DNA of 64,000 bases from Sphingomonadales bacterium (GTDB taxonomy: Bacteria > Pseudomonadota > Alphaproteobacteria > Sphingomonadales > Sphingomonadaceae), in assembly GCA_027488785.1 (NCBI GenBank), contig JAIYAY010000028.1, positions 1 through 64,000 of the forward strand, given 5' to 3'. The notes beneath the pieces were generated by a model, which saw only the letters and a program-made list of their open reading frames with translations, ran no database searches and was not told where the DNA came from. Position numbers and translations under genes: made by a program. Shown here piece after piece: positions 25,344-34,316 of this stretch. Every line of letters begins with the position of its first letter. The stretch's first letter is position 1.

Positions 25344-26425
25344 CTTATTACGACTATGTTTCTGCGTTCGATATGGACCACCCCTACTCTCTTGGCGCCG
25401 GAGAAAAAACACGGGTTTTCCTTTCACTGCTCAATGAGCTGGGTGCACACCATCGACGAGAATCCGCGCATTATGCAAAAATTGTTGGCAGCATGTCCAA
25501 TCCTAATATCGCGAGGAATATTGAAGATATTCCATTTTTGCCAGTACGGCTCTTTAAGTACTTAGACTTACTAAGTATTCCGACTAGCGACGTTTTTAAA
25601 ACTCTGACTTCTAGCGGCACAAGTGGTCAGGCCGTATCGCGTATCTTTCTAAGCCGCGAGAATGCCGCGACGCAAACGAAAGTACTAGGCTCGATCGTTT
25701 CGGACTTTATTGGTAAAAGTCGTCAGCCGATGGTTATATTTGACGCAGAAGACATTTTGAAAGACCGGTCTAAATTTAACGCGCGTGCTGCTGGTGTGCT
25801 TGGCTTTTCGATGTACGGCAAAGACCAAACTTATGGGCTAGATTCCTCAATGTCATTGAAATTAGATGCTCTGGCGGCATACTGTGACAAACATCGCGAG
25901 ACGGGCATTTACTCATTTGGATTTACCTTTGTGGTGTGGAAGTACTTTTACCAACACTTAGAGGCAATCGGAGAAAAGCTTGATTTTGGCGCAAGGAGCA
26001 TCCTGATACACGGTGGAGGCTGGAAAAAACTTCAATTGGAGAGCGTATCAAATACGATCTTCAAGGAGAAACTGCTTGAGCGCGCTGGGTTACGGCGGGT
26101 GCATAATTATTACGGTATGGTAGAGCAGACTGGCTCAATTTATATGGAATGTGAGCATGGCAATCTTCACGCATCGGATTATTCTGATGTAATTGTGAGA
26201 GATCCAGTAAGCTTCAAACCTTGCGCTGTTGGTGAGCAAGGGTTAATTCAGGTAATTAGTTTGCTACCTTACAGCTACCCAGGGCATAGCCTACTCACTG
26301 AGGACTTAGGCGTCCTTCTCGGAGAGGACGATTGTCAGTGCGGTCGCTTGGGAAGGTATTTCCATGTTCATGGCCGCTTGGAGACATCAGAAGCGCGCGG
26401 CTGCAGTGACGTGAGGCAGTTCTAA
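25340..26425 (+). CDS. LuxE-like acyl-protein synthetase
   Basis: A 361-residue protein of the LuxE/PaaK adenylate-forming superfamily. The AMP-binding loop is LTSSGTSGQ (about 89-97); RVHNYYGMVEQTGSIYMECEHG matches the A5-like motif of LuxE, and GDPG-like acidic residues follow near ITEDLGVL. LuxE activates a fatty acid as acyl-AMP and holds it as a thioester for transfer to LuxC. The gene overlaps the hydrolase gene (ATGA) and the reductase gene (1 base), a strict coupling that implies a complex. Confidence 0.88.
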   Translation: MTYYDYVSAFDMDHPYSLGAGEKTRVFLSLLNELGAHHRRESAHYAKIVGSMSNPNIARNIEDIPFLPVRLFKYLDLLSIPTSDVFKTLTSSGTSGQAVSRIFLSRENAATQTKVLGSIVSDFIGKSRQPMVIFDAEDILKDRSKFNARAAGVLGFSMYGKDQTYGLDSSMSLKLDALAAYCDKHRETGIYSFGFTFVVWKYFYQHLEAIGEKLDFGARSILIHGGGWKKLQLESVSNTIFKEKLLERAGLRRVHNYYGMVEQTGSIYMECEHGNLHASDYSDVIVRDPVSFKPCAVGEQGLIQVISLLPYSYPGHSLLTEDLGVLLGEDDCQCGRLGRYFHVHGRLETSEARGCSDVRQF

Positions 26426-27645
26426 TGAATGTACAATTTTATGTTCCCGACCATTTAGATGGTACCGAACTCGAAACAGTGCTGCGGTCCTCTCCAAATA
26501 CAGCAATTCTCAAACCGTTTGACTCCGTTTTAGTTAAATTTGTAACCGATTTTGCCAAATCGATCTTACTAGATAAAAATGCGCGCGATTATCCCGAACT
26601 AATCGTCATGGCTAATTTTTTCAAATCAACCAACATTTTAAAATTACAAGAAGAACTTGAATGTCCTGGCGTACGAACAGCACGCGGATTAGTTTTCCAT
26701 GTGGCTCCTTCTAATGTAGATTCAGTGTTCCTCTATTCTAGCCTACTTTCACTTTTGTGCGGCAACGTAAACATAATCAGAGTTTCCAAGAGTACCGGCG
26801 ACCAAGTTCGATTCGTTATAGATAAACTCAGATATCTGCTGAAAGGTGACCATGCGGCGATAGCTGACCGATTATTTCTGTTAACATATGAGCACGACGA
26901 CGCAATTACACGCCTCATTTCAGAACATTGTCATATGCGTGTAGTTTGGGGCGGAGATGCCACAGTTAGAAAAATCCGGTCGCTACCACTCCGCCCTTCG
27001 GCATCGGAATTATGTTTCCCGGACCGTTTCTCTGCAGCAATTCTAGTGGCTAGCGAAATACGGGCCCTAGAGCCGTCAGCCTTGTCAGATATCTGTTCCC
27101 AGTTTTTTAATGACTCAATATGGTTCGCCCAGCAAGCATGTTCATCGCCTAGGTTGGTATCTTGGATTGGAACAGCTGACGATTGTGCAGAAGCGCGACG
27201 CCTGTTCTGGGATTCATTTAATATACATTTGTCTTCAAAGGTTTACGAGAATTCTGCGGGAATGGCGATGGATCGTTTTGTCGCGGCATGCTTGGTTGCC
27301 ACCGATCCTTTGCATCTAGAAACAACCGCCGGATCATTCCCAACCCGCATCCTTCTGGATAACAGGTCGCTCACGTCCGTTAAGCCATATCATTGCGGAA
27401 ACGGGCTATTTTACGAACAATATTTCGAGACTATTCCTCTGTTCTTTAAAACTTTATCAGATCGTGAGCAAACTCTATCTGTCTTTGGTGTTGAGTTAGC
27501 TGAAATATCAAAATGCGCACAAATGTTGCCAATGCGTTCGGTAGACCGGATTACTAAAATAGGAAGCGCCTTGGATTTTAGTCATATTTGGGATGGGCAC
27601 AATTTGCTACATTCATTTACCCGTCAAATTAGCATACAGCTATAG
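26425..27645 (+). CDS. LuxC-like acyl reductase
   Basis: A 406-residue aldehyde-dehydrogenase-superfamily protein of the LuxC family. ARGLVFHVAPSNVDSVFLYS matches the LuxC N-terminal segment, VVWGGDATVRKIRSLP the coenzyme region, and AQQACSSPR contains the thioester-forming nucleophile Cys239. It should reduce an acyl thioester to an aldehyde with NADPH. No luciferase (luxAB) is present, so the aldehyde is presumably a biosynthetic intermediate. It is the gene that makes the block an aldehyde-producing system. Confidence 0.9.
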   Translation: MNVQFYVPDHLDGTELETVLRSSPNTAILKPFDSVLVKFVTDFAKSILLDKNARDYPELIVMANFFKSTNILKLQEELECPGVRTARGLVFHVAPSNVDSVFLYSSLLSLLCGNVNIIRVSKSTGDQVRFVIDKLRYLLKGDHAAIADRLFLLTYEHDDAITRLISEHCHMRVVWGGDATVRKIRSLPLRPSASELCFPDRFSAAILVASEIRALEPSALSDICSQFFNDSIWFAQQACSSPRLVSWIGTADDCAEARRLFWDSFNIHLSSKVYENSAGMAMDRFVAACLVATDPLHLETTAGSFPTRILLDNRSLTSVKPYHCGNGLFYEQYFETIPLFFKTLSDREQTLSVFGVELAEISKCAQMLPMRSVDRITKIGSALDFSHIWDGHNLLHSFTRQISIQL

Positions 27646-27662
27646 GATTGAAGAAGGGCAAT

Positions 27663-29066
27663 ATGTTCGACCTGCAAAAATACGCAGAAAAGCCATGCTT
27701 ACATGGGATGAATATTACGTACACCTATGATGATGTAGATAAGGAAGCACGTAAATTAGGGGCTTCTTTTAACGGCCGCAGTTTAGTCTTGTGTTTGTGC
27801 GAAAATAAGATCGCAGCTGTAATAGGTTACATAGCATTTATAATTCATGATCAGGTTACCATTTTGGTCGACGCTAGTCAAAAGTCCGAATCAACCGCAA
27901 AAATTGTCGAAAAATATACTCCTGAGTATATCTGGGCAAATGAATCTCAATTAATGGATCTACCAAGCGGCAAAGTGGTTTACTCTATTGACGATTATGT
28001 TCTTTTGCAAACCTGCGACAGACTCCCAGAAGAGACGAACCTAAATTCTAGGCTGCAGATACTCCTATCAACCTCAGGGTCGACCGGTAGCGCTAAATTC
28101 GTTCGGCTATCTCGTTCGAATCTGGAGTCGAACGCCACGTCAATCATTGAATACCTCAAAATTCAACCTGATGATGTTGCAGTGACCTCCTTGCCATTCA
28201 ATTACTCTTTTGGTCTCTCAATAATTAATTCTCATTTGCTAGCCGGCGCATCAATTGCAGTCACAGAATTGACACCTTTGAGCCGAGACTTTTGGGACCT
28301 CATCCGGCGTAAAAATGTTTCCTCGCTGTCAGGGGTCCCCTATACGTTCGATATCTTGAAACGGATTAAATTTGAGCGCTTTGATCTGCCAGCCCTTCGT
28401 TATTTATCTCAAGCAGGTGGCAAGTTGACGCAGGCTGGCTTTGCTTATTTGCAGCAGGTTGTCAGTGAAAAAGATCTTTCTTGCTTTTTGATGTACGGCC
28501 AAACAGAAGCGACGGCACGAATGTCATATTTGTCGCCTGAGCACTTTAATGCCAAGGTTGGCAGTATTGGTCAGCCCATACCCAATGGCAAATTTTCTAT
28601 CGTGGACGAGGATGGTCGATCTATAGTCGAACCGTTTACTAACGGTGAACTAGTCTATGCCGGACCAAATGTTGCCTTGGGTTATGCCGACAGCCGGGCA
28701 GATTTGGTGCGGGGGGATGATTGGAATGGCCGGTTAAACACGGGGGACGTGGCTTACAGAGACGAAGACGATTTTTATTATATCGCAGGGCGCCATAAAC
28801 GCTTTCTTAAGTTGTATGGCAACAGGGTATCATTGGACGAAATAGAATTGCATCTACAGCTTTCATTCGCTGAATGCGAATTCATCTGTTCCGGGCACGA
28901 TGACTGCCTCAAGATTGGTTACGTCGGAGATTTAACTAGCGATCAAATAGTTTTATGCCTCGTTAATCGCTTTTCTATCAGTCGGTCATCTATAAAATGT
29001 GTATCGATTACGGAAGTTCCGCGGTTAAATAATGGTAAGGTAAATTACAAATTTTTAGAGAGATAA
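27663..29066 (+). CDS. Adenylate-forming acyl ligase
   Basis: A 467-residue AMP-binding enzyme. Core motifs: STSGSTGSAK (136-145, phosphate loop), YGQTEATARMS (A5), NTGDVAYRDEDDFYYIAGRHKRFLKLYGNRVSLDEIE (A7-A10 region), and a C-terminal catalytic Lys in NNGKVNYK. It is compact, with a shortened C-terminal subdomain. It may load an acid onto one of the two ACPs, or activate the final product for transfer. The start at ATG 27663 has GAAGAAGGG upstream; a TTG at 27648 is a weaker alternative. It is the last gene of the operon. Confidence 0.85.
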   Translation: MFDLQKYAEKPCLHGMNITYTYDDVDKEARKLGASFNGRSLVLCLCENKIAAVIGYIAFIIHDQVTILVDASQKSESTAKIVEKYTPEYIWANESQLMDLPSGKVVYSIDDYVLLQTCDRLPEETNLNSRLQILLSTSGSTGSAKFVRLSRSNLESNATSIIEYLKIQPDDVAVTSLPFNYSFGLSIINSHLLAGASIAVTELTPLSRDFWDLIRRKNVSSLSGVPYTFDILKRIKFERFDLPALRYLSQAGGKLTQAGFAYLQQVVSEKDLSCFLMYGQTEATARMSYLSPEHFNAKVGSIGQPIPNGKFSIVDEDGRSIVEPFTNGELVYAGPNVALGYADSRADLVRGDDWNGRLNTGDVAYRDEDDFYYIAGRHKRFLKLYGNRVSLDEIELHLQLSFAECEFICSGHDDCLKIGYVGDLTSDQIVLCLVNRFSISRSSIKCVSITEVPRLNNGKVNYKFLER

Positions 29067-29142
29067 TTACGCTAAAGTGATTGAATAACGCAATCTGTAG
29101 ATCTGTAAGCAAATACATTTTTATCCTTGTACTAGATATTTT

Positions 29143-29797
29143 TTGATTTTTGACATTTTATGTCTCTCTGGAAAAGTATACACCCCGAATTTCTTCTCTT
29201 TCGTTGATCTCATTACCAGTCAGGTCTATATCGTGGTAAAGGCGTCCAACGAGATGTGGCAGTCAGGCTTCGCCTGCGTGGAGACCGTTAGCTGGGGCTG
29301 GATTTATCTGTCTACAGTGCTCGGCGACTTCTTGCGCTAGATCATCGCCTGGAGGCTGTGCAGCAATATGCGGGCCGAGAATGCAACAGACACGGTCGAC
29401 ATGACCCTAGCAGGGTCAGGCTACGATCATATCACTGTTCAGCCCAAGCCCCGACTGCTGTTGGATAACGGTACCAGCTATAATTCAGGCAAACTGGCGG
29501 ATATATCGAAGCCACCAAGATAAACCATTGCGCGGCGCACCGATGCCTCCGCAAAGACAGAGCAAGATCGAACGCTGGCACCACACACTCAAGAACCTCA
29601 TTTCACAGGACCAGTACTTCATGCCAAGCGACCTTGAGCAGCAGATCAAAGGATTCGTAGAGCATTGCAACCACCAACGCTAGCGCGAGAGCCTGAACAA
29701 GGTTACGCCCCTCGATGTCCACTTCGGCAGGGCGCAAGCCATCATCCAACAACGTGAAAGGGTCAAACGACAGATTATCGAATATCGACGCTTGTAA
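29143..29797 (+). pseudogene. Degenerate IS3-family transposase (OrfB)
   Basis: Conceptual translation shows the end of an IS3-family DDE transposase broken by stop codons and a frameshift. GWGWIYLSTVLGDFLR is followed by an in-frame TAG, then IIAWRLCSNMRAENATDTVDM and LLLDNGTSYNSGKLAD. After a shift near 29505 come PPQRQSKIERWHHTLK and, past another TAG, RESLNKVTPLDVHFG. The first catalytic Asp of QTDF is changed (QSGF). It separates the acyl operon from the FucNAc genes and marks an old insertion. Confidence 0.8.
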
Positions 29798-30143
29798 GAC
29801 CGCAAGCTTGCCGCCTAATGTCCCCCCAAATGATCAGGCCAACACTTCGCTAATTTACGAAGCCGTTATTGCCAAATGTGCTGACGACGGACAAATCTGC
29901 GTTTCAATGCATTTTAGCCGTCGTATTGGGTTTCGGGCTTTAGCGATTTAAAGTGACCCTATCGTATTTGGTGTCTAGAAACTAAAGGTGTTTATAAATA
30001 GTGACAAACTGAAACGAACTGCTTCGCATTTTTTATCTGGCGACTGCGTTCCGGGTTGAAGGAATACATACCAGCCCTTATGGACAAGCGTCAGTCTTGT
30101 CGTCGAATCAAGTACGACTTTTTCTAAATTGATTGGAGGGCGT
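29798..30143. other. Intergenic region upstream of wbjB
   Basis: No supportable gene. The first part is probably the leftover end of the IS element. AT-rich sequence near 29970-30010 (TTTATAAATAGTG) is a plausible promoter area for the wbj operon, and GGAGGG (30135-30140) is the ribosome-binding site of wbjB. Confidence 0.4.
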
Positions 30144-31178
30144 ATGTTCGACAATAAAGTCTTATTAATCACTGGTGGGACAGGGTCCTTTGGATCCACT
30201 GTACTACGCCGTCTCATTGCAGAGCCATTCAAAGAAATCCGCATTTTTTCTCGCGATGAAAAAAAACAAGAAGATCAAAGACTTAGTTATCGAGATCCTC
30301 GACTGCAATATTATATTGGAGACGTTCGCGATCTTCGGTCTGTAGCAAGCGCGGTCAAGGGCGTCGATTACATCTTCCACGCCGCCGCGCTCAAACAGGT
30401 TCCGTCATGCGAATTTCATCCGATGGAGGCGGTTAAGACAAATGTTATAGGCACCGACAATGTTCTGGAAGCAGCGATAAGCGCTGGTGTATCTCGTGTA
30501 GTCTGCCTCTCCACTGATAAAGCGGTTTATCCCATAAATGCGATGGGTATATCCAAGGCCATGATGGAAAAGATAATGGTCGCCAAGTCTCGGCTTGCTA
30601 TCGGAACGGATACAATCATTACCGGCACCAGGTACGGAAATGTTTTGGCCTCACGTGGATCAGTCATTCCACTTTTTGTGGATCAAGTCCGCAAGGGCAT
30701 TCCGATAACGATTACGGATCCGACCATGACCCGATTCGTCATGACTTTGGGTGAGGCCGTAGATCTTGTGCTTTATGCTTTTGAGCATGGACAGAATGGT
30801 GATTTGTTTGTTCAAAAAGCACCTGCCGCTACAATTGACGTTCTTGCAAAGTCAGTTCTCAAAATTCTTGGTGCAGATCAACATCCTATTCAGGTAATCG
30901 GAACCCGCCACGGCGAAAAACTCTACGAAGCACTGCTGAGCCGCGAAGAAATGGTTATGGCTGAAGATCGCGGCGATTATTATCGCGTTCCACCAGACAG
31001 CCGAGACTTGAATTATTCTGCTTTTGTCGAACAAGGGGAGCGGCAGATATCAGAGGCGCACGACTTCCATTCACACAATGCGCGGCGCCTCGAGCAATCC
31101 GAAATGACAGATATCCTCCGACGGCTTGATTATATGCAATCCGTGTTAGCTGCCCGAGACAGCGGGGCAGGACAGTGA
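30144..31178 (+). CDS. wbjB: UDP-GlcNAc 4,6-dehydratase/5-epimerase (WbjB/CapE type)
   Basis: The first enzyme of UDP-L-FucNAc synthesis: inverting dehydration of UDP-GlcNAc to a 4-keto-6-deoxy-L-sugar. It is a 344-residue SDR with NAD motif TGGTGSFG (10-17). The catalytic set is STDKAVYPINAMGISK, with Lys126 and Met134 where most SDRs have Tyr; these are the same residue numbers as in Staphylococcus CapE. The start at 30144 follows GGAGGG at 4 bases. It overlaps wbjC by 4 bases. Confidence 0.93.
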   Translation: MFDNKVLLITGGTGSFGSTVLRRLIAEPFKEIRIFSRDEKKQEDQRLSYRDPRLQYYIGDVRDLRSVASAVKGVDYIFHAAALKQVPSCEFHPMEAVKTNVIGTDNVLEAAISAGVSRVVCLSTDKAVYPINAMGISKAMMEKIMVAKSRLAIGTDTIITGTRYGNVLASRGSVIPLFVDQVRKGIPITITDPTMTRFVMTLGEAVDLVLYAFEHGQNGDLFVQKAPAATIDVLAKSVLKILGADQHPIQVIGTRHGEKLYEALLSREEMVMAEDRGDYYRVPPDSRDLNYSAFVEQGERQISEAHDFHSHNARRLEQSEMTDILRRLDYMQSVLAARDSGAGQ

Positions 31179-32287
31179 ATACCCAAACCGTCGCCGTTAC
31201 GGGATCCAACGGGTTCATCGGACGCAACTTATTGGTGCGCCTCAGCGAATTGGGATTTAATGTTGCGCCGATCAGCCGCGACAGTGATGAACATCAATGG
31301 AGACAGGCTCTAGCAAGCGCAGATGCGGTCATTCATCTCGCTGGCGCAAACCGTCCGGCGAACAATACAGAATTTATGGAAATCAATGTCGGCGTGACTC
31401 AGAAAATGGCGGCCATTCTTCTTGATCTTGGTCGGGCCATCCCCGTCATTTACGCATCGACTACCAAAGCGGATGACCCATCGGAATATGGCTCAAGTAA
31501 GAGTTTGGCCGAAGAACAACTGAAAATGCTTGCGGACGCCCTTGGCAACAAACTGTACATTTATCGACTGCCTAACGTCTTCGGCAAATGGGCAAGGCCC
31601 AATTATAATTCTGCCGTGGCAACTTTTTGTCACAATATCTCACGCGACATCCCGATCAACATTCACGATCCATCCATGCCGCTGACACTTGTCTATGTTG
31701 ACGATGTGGTCGCCGACTTTATCGCCACACTCAATCAACTGCCCCAGCCGGGTTTTAGCGCTGTCCAACCAGCCTATGTTACAACCGTCGGTGAAGTTGC
31801 TGAAATGATCCTCGGATTTCGTAATGATCGAAACAAAAATTTAATCGCAAACGTAGGCACGGGTCTCACGCGCGCATTATACGCTACTTATGTTTCTATG
31901 CTGCCGACCGAGCAGTTCAGTTACGAAATAGTGAGCCACACCGACCCACGGGGTAGTTTTTCGGAAATGCTGAAGACAAAGAACGCAGGGCAGTTTTCCT
32001 ATTTCACAGCTCACCCCGGGGTCACGCGTGGCGGCCACTATCACCACACCAAAACCGAAAAATTTTTGATTGTCCATGGGAACGCAAGGTTTCGGTTTCG
32101 TAACATCCTGACCGACGAGACGCACGAGCTCACAACTTCGGGCGCTTGCCCGGTTATCGTGGAGACCATACCTGGCTGGTCACACGATGTGACTAACGTC
32201 GGGGACGAAACGCTCGTTTCTCTGCTTTGGGCAAATGAAATATTTGACCCCGAAAAACCCGATACGATTTCAATGAAGGTGTTTTGA
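31175..32287 (+). CDS. wbjC: UDP-sugar 3-epimerase/4-reductase with cupin domain (WbjC/CapF type)
   Basis: The second step of UDP-L-FucNAc synthesis. An N-terminal SDR domain (VTGSNGFIGRNL, about 8-19) is followed by a C-terminal cupin domain (about 245-365) containing the metal-site segment GGHYHHTKTEKFLIV. In CapF the cupin domain epimerises C3 and the SDR domain then reduces C4 with NADPH. Length 370 is normal. It overlaps both neighbours by 4 bases, as expected for the conserved B-C-D operon. Confidence 0.93.
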   Translation: MNTQTVAVTGSNGFIGRNLLVRLSELGFNVAPISRDSDEHQWRQALASADAVIHLAGANRPANNTEFMEINVGVTQKMAAILLDLGRAIPVIYASTTKADDPSEYGSSKSLAEEQLKMLADALGNKLYIYRLPNVFGKWARPNYNSAVATFCHNISRDIPINIHDPSMPLTLVYVDDVVADFIATLNQLPQPGFSAVQPAYVTTVGEVAEMILGFRNDRNKNLIANVGTGLTRALYATYVSMLPTEQFSYEIVSHTDPRGSFSEMLKTKNAGQFSYFTAHPGVTRGGHYHHTKTEKFLIVHGNARFRFRNILTDETHELTTSGACPVIVETIPGWSHDVTNVGDETLVSLLWANEIFDPEKPDTISMKVF

Positions 32288-33420
32288 ATATGCGCAAGCT
32301 CAAGGTAATGACCGTTGTGGGTACTCGGCCTGAAATTATCCGGCTTTCGCGGGTTATGGCGCTGCTTGACGAGCATTGCGATCATGTCATCGTACACACT
32401 GGCCAAAATTATGATTACGAATTGAACCAAGTGTTTTTTGATGACCTGAAATTACGCAAGCCAGATCACTTCTTGAATGCGGCTGGCGGTTCAGCAGCCG
32501 AAACGATTGGCAATGTCATCATCGGGGTAGACAAGGTACTTGAAACCCAGGCGCCAGAGGCGATGTTAATACTCGGTGATACCAACAGCTGTTTATCAGT
32601 CATTCCAGCGAAGCGTCGCAAGATACCTGTGTTTCACATGGAAGCTGGCAACCGCTGCTTTGACGACCGTGTACCAGAGGAAATTAATCGGCGTATTGTA
32701 GATCACTCGGCTGATATCAACATGCCTTATTCAGATATCGCTCGTGAATACCTACTGGCCGAGGGTCTGCCTGCGGACCGTATCATCAAAACCGGCAGCC
32801 CGATGTTTGAAGTTCTCTCTTATTATCGGACCGGTATTGAGGCGTCAGTTGCTCTCAAGGATGCCGGCGTGAAATCGGGTCGCTATTTTCTAGTCAGCGC
32901 ACACCGCGAAGAGAACGTAGATTCCGAGAAAAATTTGAGGCGTCTGCACGAAACGCTTAACGCAATTGCAGAGGCGTATGATGAACCGATACTGGTTTCC
33001 GCACACCCTCGCACGCGAAAGCGTATCGAAGCTTTGCAATTGCAGTTTGATAGTCGCGTCCAGTTGCTCAAGCCATTTGGTTTTCTCGACTATAACGCCC
33101 TTCAGATGCACGCCCGCGCGGTTTTATCCGACAGTGGCACCATAAGCGAGGAGAGCTCTATCCTAGGTTTTCCGGCACTCAATATCCGAGAGGCGCACGA
33201 ACGGCCAGAAGCGATGGAAGAAGGTGCGGTTATGATGGTAGGCCTCGGAAGCGAGCGTATTCTGCAGGCGTTGCATGTTTTGACCAAGGAACATGCCAGC
33301 GCCCCTAATCGTAACACGCGTGTGTCCGATTACTCGAAACCAAATGTCTCCGACAAGGTGCTGCGCATAATCATGAGCTATACCGATTATGTGACTCGAA
33401 CCGTATGGAAAGCTTATTAA
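32284..33420 (+). CDS. wbjD: Non-hydrolysing UDP-sugar 2-epimerase (WbjD/CapG type)
   Basis: The third enzyme of the pathway: C2 epimerisation giving UDP-L-FucNAc. It is a 378-residue GT-B-like epimerase of the WecB family. Readable family motifs are VVGTRPEIIRLSRV, VHTGQNYDYELNQVFF, GDTNSCLS, HMEAGNRCFDDRVPEEINRRIVD, SAHREENVD and SDSGTISEESSILGFP. Its position after wbjC supports the FucNAc rather than ManNAc assignment. Confidence 0.93.
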   Translation: MNMRKLKVMTVVGTRPEIIRLSRVMALLDEHCDHVIVHTGQNYDYELNQVFFDDLKLRKPDHFLNAAGGSAAETIGNVIIGVDKVLETQAPEAMLILGDTNSCLSVIPAKRRKIPVFHMEAGNRCFDDRVPEEINRRIVDHSADINMPYSDIAREYLLAEGLPADRIIKTGSPMFEVLSYYRTGIEASVALKDAGVKSGRYFLVSAHREENVDSEKNLRRLHETLNAIAEAYDEPILVSAHPRTRKRIEALQLQFDSRVQLLKPFGFLDYNALQMHARAVLSDSGTISEESSILGFPALNIREAHERPEAMEEGAVMMVGLGSERILQALHVLTKEHASAPNRNTRVSDYSKPNVSDKVLRIIMSYTDYVTRTVWKAY

Positions 33421-33433
33421 CATCACCACCGGA

Positions 33434-34309
33434 TTGAATCCGTCCTACGATACAACGCCACCGTCGTATGGCGTATCGACGCCAGATGTCTGCAGAGGAC
33501 TGTTCTGCTGCTTAGATCTCAGCGATTACAACGCCCCGTTGGTAGTTTGCGTACACGACATTGAAGGTAACGGTCGCCACTTCGATCTGCGGACTAATTC
33601 CTTTGCGTTGGCAGCGGCACGCCTCGTAATTCCGACGTTACTTGTTGACCGGCCAGGTTATACTGGAAGCGCAGGCGATGGTCTGGGATGGGGAATCAAC
33701 AGCGGCCATAAAGCAATTGGCGCGCTTGTCGCGCATGTGCGCACATATTTCCCGGAACTTGCGCATCGACGGCTTGTTCTTGTCGGGCATTCACTCGGCG
33801 GCGCATTAGCATTAAGCTACGCAGCGCGCGATTCTGCTGGTTCCGTTGCAACGATCTGCGTGTCTGGCCTTGGAGACAAGACCTCGCAAGATTATCTGGG
33901 CGAATTGAAGCGCCAAAAAGCCGAAGGCTCCCATGAACTGTCACTTTATGGGTTCTTTGGCCCCGGCAAGACATTTGATCGGCAGGGCGTAACCGCTTTG
34001 CGCGCCGCCAGCAAACCTAAACGCCCGAACGAGGTGCATGAAGTCCCTTTTGCTTGCCCCAAGCTCTGGCCAACGGTTGCAAGAGAATTTATATGCCCCA
34101 TACATTTTTGTGTCGCCGAATATGAACGCATTTGGCAAACGAGCTCGGCAGGCCCAGCACGGATAGCCGCTGCGTTCAAACGCGCACCCCATATAGGCAA
34201 AGCCATTTTACCCGATGGCGGCTATCTCTATGAGGCCCATCTTCGGGGGCATGAACTCATTGCGGCGCGGCTGGATTTGGTCCAAACTTGGACAAGTCAG
34301 TTGGAGTAA
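33434..34309 (+). CDS. Alpha/beta hydrolase
   Basis: A 291-residue hydrolase-fold protein. The strand-1 segment VVCVHDIEGNGRHFD and the nucleophile elbow GHSLGG (about 117-122) are clear, and the conserved DRPGYTGS loop is typical. The catalytic His is probably near the C-terminus (GHELIAARL). The only in-frame start near the wbjD stop codon is TTG 33434, with weak ribosome-binding sequence. It sits in a polysaccharide operon and ends just before the flippase, so a role in glycan O-deacylation or lipid metabolism is possible. Substrate not known. Confidence 0.75.
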   Translation: MNPSYDTTPPSYGVSTPDVCRGLFCCLDLSDYNAPLVVCVHDIEGNGRHFDLRTNSFALAAARLVIPTLLVDRPGYTGSAGDGLGWGINSGHKAIGALVAHVRTYFPELAHRRLVLVGHSLGGALALSYAARDSAGSVATICVSGLGDKTSQDYLGELKRQKAEGSHELSLYGFFGPGKTFDRQGVTALRAASKPKRPNEVHEVPFACPKLWPTVAREFICPIHFCVAEYERIWQTSSAGPARIAAAFKRAPHIGKAILPDGGYLYEAHLRGHELIAARLDLVQTWTSQLE

Positions 34310-34316
34310 TCGAACA

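Noticed and set aside
24756-27645. A bioluminescence (lux) operon
   Set aside because: LuxE- and LuxC-like genes are present but no luxA, luxB or luxG-like gene is in the window; the surrounding genes are fatty-acid and C-C bond forming enzymes.
18026-29066. Aryl polyene or PUFA synthase cluster
   Set aside because: No KAS I/II pair, ammonia lyase, glycosyltransferase or multidomain PfaA-type protein; only KASIII-type enzymes are present.
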